Made by a program: the position numbers and the translations under genes. Shown in pieces: positions 36,782-44,455 of a stretch of DNA of 64,000 bases. The stretch is from an uncultured Prevotellaceae bacterium (GTDB lineage Bacteria > Bacteroidota > Bacteroidia > Bacteroidales > Bacteroidaceae). The stretch lies in the NCBI GenBank assembly GCA_902762325.1, contig CACWNV010000008.1, positions 62,001 through 126,000 on the forward strand, read 5' to 3'. Positions within the stretch are counted from its first letter, which is position 1; every line of letters starts with the position of its first letter. Below the pieces are notes generated by a model that did not search any database, was not told the DNA's origin, and worked only from the letters and a program-made list of their open reading frames with translations.

Positions 36782-36789
36782 TAGACAAT

Positions 36790-36988
36790 GGTAGCCAGCC
36801 ATACAGCCGTGCCTTTAGGCACCGCGAAATGGCTGGTGAGAGCGACACCCCCATTTTATACCTTGCCTTTAGGTAAGGGACAAGATTAAACAATGTCGCC
36901 TACCCAAGGGCAGGCTATGTTCTTATGGAGGGTATTCCTTTCCAGCCATTTCGAAACACCTAAAGGCGTTTCTGTATGGCTGGCTACC
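36790..36988. repeat. Inverted repeat with 47-nt arms and nested hairpins
   Basis: Arms are 36790-36836 and 36942-36988. Their outer 17 bp (GGTAGCCAGCCATACAG) and inner 12 bp (CGAAATGGCTGG) are perfectly inverted. Between these, each arm has its own hairpin: GTGCC-TTTA-GGCAC on the left and AAACACC-TAAA-GGCGTTT on the right. The 105-nt centre holds GCGACA/TGTCGC around CCTTGCC-TTTA-GGTAAGG, and the hairpin CCTACCC-AA-GGGCAGG. Further hairpins follow at 36996-37010 (GATGCC-GCT-GGCATC) and 37069-37085 (GGGCATT-ACA-AATGCCC). Confidence 0.8.
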
Positions 36989-37120
36989 TTTGTCCGATGC
37001 CGCTGGCATCATTCTTTCGATATTGGGCATTCCATTATTATTCCTTTTGACAATGTCCTTTTACTGTTGGGCATTACAAATGCCCATGTTTGATACACTG
37101 GATTTCAAATTCTTCATAAC

Positions 37121-37521
37121 AAGCTTTTGTCAATAAATATTCGAATTTTGACCCTAAAAAATGGGGGGTAATGACAACGAAATGGTCGTTTGGTCGAAAA
37201 AACGTCGATTTTTGATGTTTTTCGTAAAGTATTGTCTGACAGATGGTTACGTGGATTTTAAACTGTAATCTCACGGTTTACAAAATCCAAATTTGCGAGA
37301 GCTTAGGTTTTAGTGTGCGAAAGCTTACCTTTCGTCGTGTGAAAGACCATGTTTCAGGCGATGAAACATGACCTTTGGCGCGGTCAAAGGTAAGGTATGA
37401 GGGTGAGAAACCTAAGCGCTGGGAAAATGAAAAATGAAGGATGAAGAGTGAAAGCCCCGTTTTTACAGATTTTAACTTCTCTTTCATCACTTTTCCTCGA
37501 CAAACTTTTGTCAAGATATTT
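37121..37521 (-). repeat. 400-bp intergenic repeat element, copy B (inverted)
   Basis: Reverse-complement counterpart of 8508-8907, with the same overall length. Read on the minus strand it begins TTGACAAAAGTTTGTCGAGG and ends GGTCAAAATTCGAATA-TTTATTGACAAAAGCTTGTT. The two ends are direct repeats of TTGACAAAAGYTTGT. The interior differs from copy A mainly in the 22-nt module array and the following stem. It lies 120 nt upstream of the C10 peptidase gene at 37642. Confidence 0.8.
37297..37428 (-). repeat. Array of six 22-nt palindromic modules (copy B)
   Basis: On the plus strand units start at 37297, 37319, 37341, 37363, 37385 and 37407. Facing arms across the 7-nt linkers are perfectly complementary for units 2-3 (CTTTC/GAAAG), 3-4 (GTTTC/GAAAC) and 4-5 (CTTTG/CAAAG). 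Six units, as in copy A, with about two units nearly shared and the others different. Confidence 0.85.
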
Positions 37522-37589
37522 GGTTGCTATTAGTAGTCGACAATCAAATTTTTTATCTTGGCAGATTCTCTTTTTTCAAAAATAATACC

Positions 37590-37597
37590 TATATTTG
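37590..37597 (+). promoter_or_regulatory. Promoter -7 element for the first C10 peptidase
   Basis: TATATTTG, 45 nt before the ATG at 37642. It lies inside the longer open frame and so supports the later start. Confidence 0.6.
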
Positions 37598-37641
37598 CGA
37601 TGGTCAAACTCAATTTATTCTTCTATTTAATTTTTATAACC

Positions 37642-40218
37642 ATGGAAAAAAGAATTATTTTTAGAGTATGTATTTTATTGGTTGTGGGATTGTGGGCATT
37701 TATCCAATCGGTCGTATCTGCTCCGATTACGCGCCAAAAGGCATTGAAAAACGTGAATGAATTCCTACAAGAGAGAGGGGTCAGAATCCATGAAACGGCA
37801 ATACGTCATGCCCCTGTTAAAGGTAATGAACAGGAAACAGCCCCTTACTATGTGTTCAATCTTGGTGATGACAATGGTTTTGTGATTGCCTCCGGTGATG
37901 ACTGTGCCTATGAAATCCTTGGCTATTCCGACAAGGGCAGCTTTGATGCTGACAACATTCCCGAGAATGTTCAGGCTTGGCTCGATGGATATGCAGAGGA
38001 AATAGAGTGGGGACGGGAAAATAATGTCTCAGCCCTCAAAACGGCAAAAGCAGGACCGGCTAAGAAATCTGTAGCACCTATGCTGACAACCCGATGGGGA
38101 CAAGATAGTCCTTACAATGACCAGTGTGTGTTTAATGGGGTAGCATATCCGACAGGTTGTGGTGCCACGGCAATGGCACAGCTGATGTATTATTGGGCAA
38201 AAATAGGAAAAGACGGGAAGACATTCCGTTGCGGATCCACAGGAATGAAGCCTTATATAACGAGTACAAATAGTTTTCAGGTGGATAGTATTCCCCCATT
38301 GGATTCATTTGATTGGGATAACATGACAGACGGTGAGCCAACTACAACTAAAGGAAAGCAAGCCGTGGCACAGCTGATGAGATATTGCGGCCAATCGTTA
38401 AGTATGGACTATAGTAGTTCTGGTTCTGCTTCTTATACTGACGCTATTAATTATGCTTTGCCAAATAAATTTGGATATAGTTGGAATCTGCAATATCTAA
38501 GAGCTAACGATTTGCCGTCTGAGGAGTGGGATAGTCTTATTTATGATAATATAGCTAAAGGATTACCTGTTTTCATGGGTGGACAGGGAACGGGGGGACA
38601 TGGATTCCTTTGTGACGGATATGATTCCCAACTTGACAAGTATCATTTCAACTGGGGTTGGGACGGGCGTTATGACGGCTTTTATTCCATGTCGGCTCTA
38701 ACTCCAAACAGATATAACTTTTCTTATAATAAGACTGCTACCATAGATATACTTCCTTTTGGTAATCGTGCTTATGCTATCTTGTCGCCTGATAGTACTG
38801 TCGTTACAATTTATAGTGATACAAAAAAAGACCAACGGGAAGGGAAATTCTATAGAATGTCACTCAATTCTTTTAGTTTATCAAGTATCCGAGATGATGC
38901 CAAAGACAAGCTCAAAGAAATCATATTTGACCCGTCCTGTGTGGATTATCGCCCTTCTGGTTGGTTATTATGTTTTAACCAACTATCTAGTCTACAGAAA
39001 ATCACAGGACTTGAATATCTTAATACATCAAGGGTAACGGACATGTATCGTATGTTTGAGGGATGTAGCTCTTTGAAAAGTTTGGATTTAAGCCATTTAG
39101 ATACTCGAAATGTTACAGACATGGGTCTTATGTTCAGGGAATGCACGTCTTTGGAGAGTTTGAATTTAAGCAACCTTGACACACGGAATGTTGCTAAAAT
39201 GGCTTGGATGTTTATGGATTGTTCTTCTCTGAAGGCACTTGATTTAAGCAGCTTCAATACATCAAATGTTACAGACATGAATCTTATGTTCAAAGGATGC
39301 ACGTCTTTGGAGAGTTTGGATGTAAGCAGCTTTGATACACGGAATGTTGCTAAAATGGCTTGGATGTTTATGGATTGTTCTTCTCTGAAGGCACTTGACA
39401 TAAGCAATTTCAATACATCAAATGTTACAAACATGGGTCTTATGTTCAGGGGATGCACGTCTTTGGAGAGTTTGGATGTAAGCAACTTTGATACACAAAA
39501 TGTAACAGATATGTCTTGTATGTTTATGGATTGTTCTTCTCTGAAGAGCCTTGGTTTAAGTAACTTCAACACATCAAAGGTTACAGATATGGGACACTTA
39601 TTTGGAGGATGCAAGTCTTTGGAGAGTTTGGATGTAAGCAACTTTGATACACAAAATGTAACAGATATGGGAGGAATGTTTTATGATTGCAACTCTTTGA
39701 AGAGTCTTAATCTTAGTAGCTTTAATACACAAAATGTAAAAGATATGTCGTGGATGTTTGTGAGATGTGATGCTCTCCAGAAATTAGACTTAAGTAGTTT
39801 TGATCTGACAAACGTAACAGACACATATTTATTTATGAGTAGCTGCTATAAAGTGAAGAAACTTAAGATTTCTGCTTCCATAGACAAACTTGATAATGAT
39901 GCATTCCGCTATATTGGTAGAGCTGCTTCTCCGTGTGAAATATTCGCCCCTGCGGACTTTGATTTTAAGACCAACACTTCGGGTAATTATTTTATTTGGA
40001 AAGGCGGTTATTTTTGTATAGGTAAAATGTGGTCATTGCCTGGTGATGTAAACAGTGATGACATAGTTGACATCACAGATGTAGTCGGGACCGCTAATTA
40101 TATCTTGGGCAACACCTCTGGCCAATTCGACAGAGCGGCTGCTGATATGAATGGTGATGGAGTTATTGATGTTAGTGACTTGACTAGCATTGTCAATTAT
40201 ATTCTTGATCCACAATAG
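37642..40218 (+). CDS. Secreted C10 (streptopain-like) peptidase with BspA/DUF285 repeats and dockerin
   Basis: 858 residues from MEKRIIFRVCILLVVGLWAF. The signal peptide is followed by a Spi-like propeptide (SAPITRQKALKNVNEFLQ; APYYVFNLGDDNGFVIASGDD). The C10 domain has catalytic Cys173 (PTGCGATAMAQ), His320 (TGGHGFLCDGYD) and Asn337-Trp338 (HFNWGWDG). Eleven or so 26-residue DUF285/BspA-type leucine-rich repeats follow (about 450-735; F-D-T-x-N-V-x-x-M-x-x-M-F). The C-terminal dockerin-like module has two calcium loops (DVNSDDIVDITD and DMNGDGVIDVSD). By family it is an extracellular cysteine protease; the repeats would bind host or bacterial partners and the dockerin would attach to a cohesin. 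It is convergent with a related peptidase at 40422. All catalytic residues are present. Confidence 0.88.
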   Translation: MEKRIIFRVCILLVVGLWAFIQSVVSAPITRQKALKNVNEFLQERGVRIHETAIRHAPVKGNEQETAPYYVFNLGDDNGFVIASGDDCAYEILGYSDKGSFDADNIPENVQAWLDGYAEEIEWGRENNVSALKTAKAGPAKKSVAPMLTTRWGQDSPYNDQCVFNGVAYPTGCGATAMAQLMYYWAKIGKDGKTFRCGSTGMKPYITSTNSFQVDSIPPLDSFDWDNMTDGEPTTTKGKQAVAQLMRYCGQSLSMDYSSSGSASYTDAINYALPNKFGYSWNLQYLRANDLPSEEWDSLIYDNIAKGLPVFMGGQGTGGHGFLCDGYDSQLDKYHFNWGWDGRYDGFYSMSALTPNRYNFSYNKTATIDILPFGNRAYAILSPDSTVVTIYSDTKKDQREGKFYRMSLNSFSLSSIRDDAKDKLKEIIFDPSCVDYRPSGWLLCFNQLSSLQKITGLEYLNTSRVTDMYRMFEGCSSLKSLDLSHLDTRNVTDMGLMFRECTSLESLNLSNLDTRNVAKMAWMFMDCSSLKALDLSSFNTSNVTDMNLMFKGCTSLESLDVSSFDTRNVAKMAWMFMDCSSLKALDISNFNTSNVTNMGLMFRGCTSLESLDVSNFDTQNVTDMSCMFMDCSSLKSLGLSNFNTSKVTDMGHLFGGCKSLESLDVSNFDTQNVTDMGGMFYDCNSLKSLNLSSFNTQNVKDMSWMFVRCDALQKLDLSSFDLTNVTDTYLFMSSCYKVKKLKISASIDKLDNDAFRYIGRAASPCEIFAPADFDFKTNTSGNYFIWKGGYFCIGKMWSLPGDVNSDDIVDITDVVGTANYILGNTSGQFDRAAADMNGDGVIDVSDLTSIVNYILDPQ
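39181..39546 (+). repeat. Near-identical 156-bp direct repeats inside the LRR region
   Basis: A 62-nt block at 39181-39242 recurs unchanged at 39337-39398, and part of it again ending at 39546. The spacing is 156 nt, equal to two 26-codon repeats. DNA identity beyond what protein selection needs suggests recent duplication by recombination. Confidence 0.75.
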
Positions 40219-40283
40219 AAGAAGTATACGTTTTGGTTACAAAGATAGTTTTTTTCTCTCCATCCCACAAAATATTGGGTCAA

Positions 40284-40398
40284 GAAAATACCCCCAAAAG
40301 TCTTTCACGAACTTTTGGGGGTGTTCTATTAATCTACGGCAAACTTATGCCGTGTTGATGGGTAAAGCTCCATTAATATGCACCACTGTATGACTTGC
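40284..40398. repeat. Direct repeat unit 1: terminator plus remnant of the GH36 3' end
   Basis: Shares about 60 bp with 44367-44430 (hairpin plus TGTTCTATTAATCTACGGC), then has a 22-bp exact match (40377-40398) to 44556-44577, which is inside the GH36 coding sequence. The DNA lying between these two blocks at the 44-kb copy (about 100 bp) is missing here. Confidence 0.75.
40290..40322. terminator. Bidirectional terminator between the two C10 peptidase genes
   Basis: Perfect 12-bp stem ACCCCCAAAAGT (40290-40301) with ACTTTTGGGGGT (40311-40322) and a 9-nt loop. The same hairpin recurs at 44373-44405. Confidence 0.85.
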
Positions 40399-40421
40399 TT
40401 TCGGTATCTGTTTCATATTTA

Positions 40422-43400
40422 TTACTTAGTGTTACAGAGGATGACCTTCACGAGCATTGTTACATCAGAGATGTTAATTGTGTTATCATCGTTCAAGTCA
40501 GCTACGGTTATGTCAAATGAGCCTTGTTCTATGCCGAGGATATTGTTTATCATCATTGTCACATCGGCAATATTTACTGCTCCATCTCCGTTCACGTCTC
40601 CAGCTAAATTACCATATTCTACTATCTTGGAGAAATTTTTCCATCCTTCAGCTGTTTCATATGCGGCTTTTGTACCACGAGGCACATATAAGGTGGCTTT
40701 ATCATAAATAGATAAACGCATATAGGGGCCATAGAAAACACTTTCGTCTATTGCTAATGGTTGGAACCTTTTAACTGTTACAGAAGTAAGAAAATCACTA
40801 CTGAATGCATTATAACCAATTCTTGTGATACTTTTTGGAATAGTAATGGATTCTAACCTTGACTCATTGAAAGCATCATTTTCTATCGTCGTAACACCTT
40901 CAGGAATGATAATTGTCCCTGATGTGAAATCGCATCTTTCAAAAGCTAGTTCTCCTATGATTTTAACATCATTTGGGATAACGGTATTCTCACAACCCAG
41001 AATAAGCTTATTGGTAGCAGTTTCTATAACAGCATCGCAGTCGTTTCTGGAGTCATACCATTTGTTGTATGGATCAACACTTATTCGGTGAAAGTTCATG
41101 AATGCTCTATATCCGATGTAACTTACACGTTTTGGAATATAAGCCTCATTTCCAGAAATACTAGCATTATCTCCAATGTAGGTTATGCTTTCTGGTAAGC
41201 TAATCCACCAAAAATATGCTCCTTCAAATTCACCTGTTCCAATACCTTTTAGGTTTATGAAATAATCGAGTTCAGTAAAACGCCCCCATGGGTAATTATA
41301 GTTGTCAGAAAATACATTTCCCAAATATTCTACTTGGGCCAATTCATATTTACTCAGTTCTCCGTCTCCGTTAAGATCCCAGTTCTCTGCACAAATACGT
41401 TTCACCTCAGAATCTTCAAAATTCACTATTTCTTCGTCCTCAACTATGTTTTTGAAAGCCTTCCAAGGAGTTGCTTCCTCATAAGCTTCCTTGGCTCCAA
41501 AGGGTACATATAGTGTGACTTTCTCATATATTTCATTGTTAAAAAGAGTGGTGTAATGATTCCAAGGTGTGGCTTGATTGATTCGTATTGAGGTCAGGCT
41601 TTCACAATCACAGAAAATATTGTTTCCATAATCCCTGCCATCATCCATTGCCCAAATTGTGATGGATGTAAGTTTCGATTCTCTGAAAGCATTGCTCTTC
41701 ACAGAAGTCACATTTTTTGGTATCTCAACGTGTGACAAATTCTCGATACCTTCAAATGCACTTTCCCCAATTGTCGTGACATCATCTGGAATTATAGTCC
41801 CCTTAAATCCAGCAACGAGTGTATTGCTATTGGTTTTTATGATGGCACAACAATGGTATCTGGAGTCATACCATGGGTTATCAAGACTGACTTCTATATG
41901 ATCAATTGAGGTATATGAAAAGGCACCAGTTCCTATATTCTTTATATGTTTAGGGATAATGACCTCTTCAAGGCCAGTTGCTCTGTAAGCATATTTGCCT
42001 ATCGACGTCACGCTTTCGGGTACAGTAAACGATTTGAGTTTTGTACAGCCATCAAAGGCATAGTTTCCAATTGTTAAAATGCCGTCTGGAATAATAGTGT
42101 TCACACATCCAGATACAAGTTCTTTGGTCGCAGTCTTAATAATCGCATTGCAGTTGTTTCGGGAATCATACCATTGGTTTTCCGGGCTAACTGTAATTGA
42201 TTGAAGTGGAGTTTGAGAGAACGCGCCATTAGAAATGTATTTTACATTTTTTGGTATGTATACGGAACTCAATTTTGTGGATTGAAAAGCCCTAGTATAT
42301 ATTTTTTTTATATTATTTGGAATAATGATGGATTGAAGATTTGTTGCACCACAGAAACTCTCTTCCTCAATGGATGTCAATCCTGTGAAGTATTTTAATT
42401 CATCAAAAGTTTTAATGTTACTCCCTTTAAATACAGTATCCAAAGTATTAACATATCCCAATTCTTCCGTACTCATCTCATTATCTTCATTGTAGTCCCA
42501 ATTGTATATGCAGAGAGACCTTGCGTCGTTATCTTTAAAATGAACTATCTCTCCCCCCATGATTGGTCTTCCAACGTAGAAATAAGCTTTGTCTTCTTTG
42601 ATTACCATGGTGAGATGGTAAAGGTCGAAATTCCTAAGTCTATGAGGATTGTCTGATAATTCTCCAGTTGAAGAATCATAAATATCACAATAAGGTTCTA
42701 AGGTATAGACCCCTGGTTGAATATTGGCAGGAATATAATACTTTTTCCTTATGGTTTGATTTGTATTGAAAGGTATTGTAACCTTGTTTTTTTCATTTTC
42801 ATTGAACCACGATAAGGTGTCGTCTCCGATTTGTGGCCATGTATCTACATAGAAAGACTCTATTCCCTCTTCTATGTTGGTAACATTCATATCAAATTCC
42901 ACAGGGATATAATCAAGGGAGGATATGTTCTCAACCACATTATCACTCAATAGGGACAGGCTATTAACTCTCAGATACACATCATTGGGTACGGTAGAAA
43001 ACAAAGCATTTTGATCACGACTGTAACCGTCTAACGGGTATTTGCCTTCCACAGCACTCAACAAGAAATAGTTGTCGTGATATCCTCCCCATCCCCAGTT
43101 GACATGTACATAACCATTTCCATCTGAACCATCAATGACATAGGAATGATTACCTCCACCATATAGCACGGGATTCCCATTCAATAAGTCGTTATATACC
43201 ATATTTTCCCATTCTGTATCCGAATAATCTTCCCGTTTAACAAGTTTGTTGTGTTTATAATCAAAAAATGTAGTTAGGGCATCTGGTATGTTCTCATAAC
43301 TTGCAGCAGAGCCATCTGGAGAATAATTCATGTGAACTGCAACACCGCAATAAAACATCAGATTGGCAACAGCTTGTGCTTGTTTATCTGTGTATTCCGT

Positions 43401-44096
43401 ATTTTCATAATCGTCAATCATATTGTCCCAATCAATAAAAGAACCTTTTGGGACTGAATCCACACGAAATACAAATGTATTGAGGTTGACATAATAATCG
43501 TAACCTGGAATGTATTTCATTACCCTTTCGGTTGATCTTTTGCGATGGTAATACATCACTTGTGCCATAGCAGTCGCTACACAGCCAGTTACACACTTTT
43601 TACCATTTCTCAAAGGGCAATTATTATTGAATGGAGCATACTGATCCCATTTAGTAGTCAACAAAGGCTCGACTACGGGATAGGATCCTGCCGCCTTCAA
43701 ATTAGATCTTTTTGCCGTCTCAGGAGTTGCAGCAATCTGTTCGGCATAGAAATCCAACATCCATTTCATACCATCAGGCATGTTATCCGTGTCCAGACTT
43801 CCCTCGTAAGAATAGCCCAAGATGGCATAGGCTCGGTCATCGCCCGAGGCAATGACGAAACCGTTATCATTACCGACATTAAAAATGTAATAAGGCTCGT
43901 TTCCTTTCTCTTGACTTTTGCAAATTGGCGCATGTCTCAAAGACATACTATCTATGTCGATACCTTTTTGCTGGAGGAATTTACTCACGTTCTGTTGTGC
44001 TTGTTGGCGTGATAAAGGCGCAGAGACTGCTTGTTGGAAGAGGGTCATCATCCCAAGCATTAATAATAGGCTGGTTGTGTGGTGTTTTTTCGTCAT
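40422..44096 (-). CDS. Secreted C10 peptidase with LRR_5/BspA-like repeats and dockerin
   Basis: 1224 residues. The signal peptide (MTKKHHTTSLLLMLGMMTLF) is followed by a Spi-like propeptide (QQNVSKFLQQKG; EPYYIFNVGNDNGFVIASGDD) and a C10 domain with catalytic Cys172 (VTGCVATAMAQ), His317 (GNHSYVIDG) and Asn333-Trp334 (HVNWGWGG). A beta-rich linker (about 370-520) leads to two blocks of LRR_5 (Treponema/BspA-type) repeats (about 560-870 and 940-1150; SVTSIGKYAYRATGLEEVIIP). The C-terminal dockerin-like module has calcium loops DVNGDGAVNIAD and DLNDDNTINISD. Role is as for the gene at 37642: extracellular proteolysis combined with binding. The N-terminal halves of the two are clear paralogues but the repeat types differ. 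Promoter at 44127. The gene is flanked by a direct repeat. Confidence 0.88.
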   Translation of the reverse strand: MTKKHHTTSLLLMLGMMTLFQQAVSAPLSRQQAQQNVSKFLQQKGIDIDSMSLRHAPICKSQEKGNEPYYIFNVGNDNGFVIASGDDRAYAILGYSYEGSLDTDNMPDGMKWMLDFYAEQIAATPETAKRSNLKAAGSYPVVEPLLTTKWDQYAPFNNNCPLRNGKKCVTGCVATAMAQVMYYHRKRSTERVMKYIPGYDYYVNLNTFVFRVDSVPKGSFIDWDNMIDDYENTEYTDKQAQAVANLMFYCGVAVHMNYSPDGSAASYENIPDALTTFFDYKHNKLVKREDYSDTEWENMVYNDLLNGNPVLYGGGNHSYVIDGSDGNGYVHVNWGWGGYHDNYFLLSAVEGKYPLDGYSRDQNALFSTVPNDVYLRVNSLSLLSDNVVENISSLDYIPVEFDMNVTNIEEGIESFYVDTWPQIGDDTLSWFNENEKNKVTIPFNTNQTIRKKYYIPANIQPGVYTLEPYCDIYDSSTGELSDNPHRLRNFDLYHLTMVIKEDKAYFYVGRPIMGGEIVHFKDNDARSLCIYNWDYNEDNEMSTEELGYVNTLDTVFKGSNIKTFDELKYFTGLTSIEEESFCGATNLQSIIIPNNIKKIYTRAFQSTKLSSVYIPKNVKYISNGAFSQTPLQSITVSPENQWYDSRNNCNAIIKTATKELVSGCVNTIIPDGILTIGNYAFDGCTKLKSFTVPESVTSIGKYAYRATGLEEVIIPKHIKNIGTGAFSYTSIDHIEVSLDNPWYDSRYHCCAIIKTNSNTLVAGFKGTIIPDDVTTIGESAFEGIENLSHVEIPKNVTSVKSNAFRESKLTSITIWAMDDGRDYGNNIFCDCESLTSIRINQATPWNHYTTLFNNEIYEKVTLYVPFGAKEAYEEATPWKAFKNIVEDEEIVNFEDSEVKRICAENWDLNGDGELSKYELAQVEYLGNVFSDNYNYPWGRFTELDYFINLKGIGTGEFEGAYFWWISLPESITYIGDNASISGNEAYIPKRVSYIGYRAFMNFHRISVDPYNKWYDSRNDCDAVIETATNKLILGCENTVIPNDVKIIGELAFERCDFTSGTIIIPEGVTTIENDAFNESRLESITIPKSITRIGYNAFSSDFLTSVTVKRFQPLAIDESVFYGPYMRLSIYDKATLYVPRGTKAAYETAEGWKNFSKIVEYGNLAGDVNGDGAVNIADVTMMINNILGIEQGSFDITVADLNDDNTINISDVTMLVKVILCNTK

Positions 44097-44126
44097 GGCT
44101 TAAGAGTTTTTAATATTCATGATATG

Positions 44127-44134
44127 CAAAGATA
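44127..44134 (-). promoter_or_regulatory. Promoter -7 element for the second C10 peptidase
   Basis: TATCTTTG on the minus strand, 30 nt before the ATG at 44096. The rest of 44135-44366 is AT-rich with nothing else I can support. Confidence 0.55.
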
Positions 44135-44372
44135 AGCAAAAAAACAATAATGTTATATTTTCTGCGAATATTATTTCGTGTTTTCTCGGATTTGGTAACA
44201 TTTAGGCTTGTTATCCAGGAAATGGATGTTTGATAAGAATTGTCCCGATTATATGTCGTGAATAGTTTTAAGCGTGCATCAATAATTTTAAATTTGAATT
44301 AAAGTGTTGAAATGAGATGAATCAATGATTTTCAATTCTAATGTTGAATGAAATTCTTTCCGTATTGAAAAT

Positions 44373-44405
44373 ACCCCCAAAAGTCTTTCACGAACTTTTG
44401 GGGGT
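44373..44405 (-). terminator. Terminator of the glycan-degradation operon
   Basis: Same 12-bp stem and 9-nt loop as at 40290-40322. It lies 50 nt after the GH36 stop and is followed on the minus strand by TATTTTC. Confidence 0.85.
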
Positions 44406-44455
44406 GTTCTATTAATCTACGGCAAACTCATGCCTTGATGACGGGCTAAGTTCCC

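Noticed and set aside
36790-36988. Inverted repeat read as an insertion sequence
   Set aside because: The 105-nt interior has no transposase frame and no target-site duplication is evident.
36790-37010. Hairpins read as integron attC sites
   Set aside because: No integrase, no cassette genes and no RYYYAAC-type core sites.
37558-37641. 28-residue extension of the first C10 peptidase
   Set aside because: The TATATTTG promoter element lies within it and the signal peptide begins properly at 37642.
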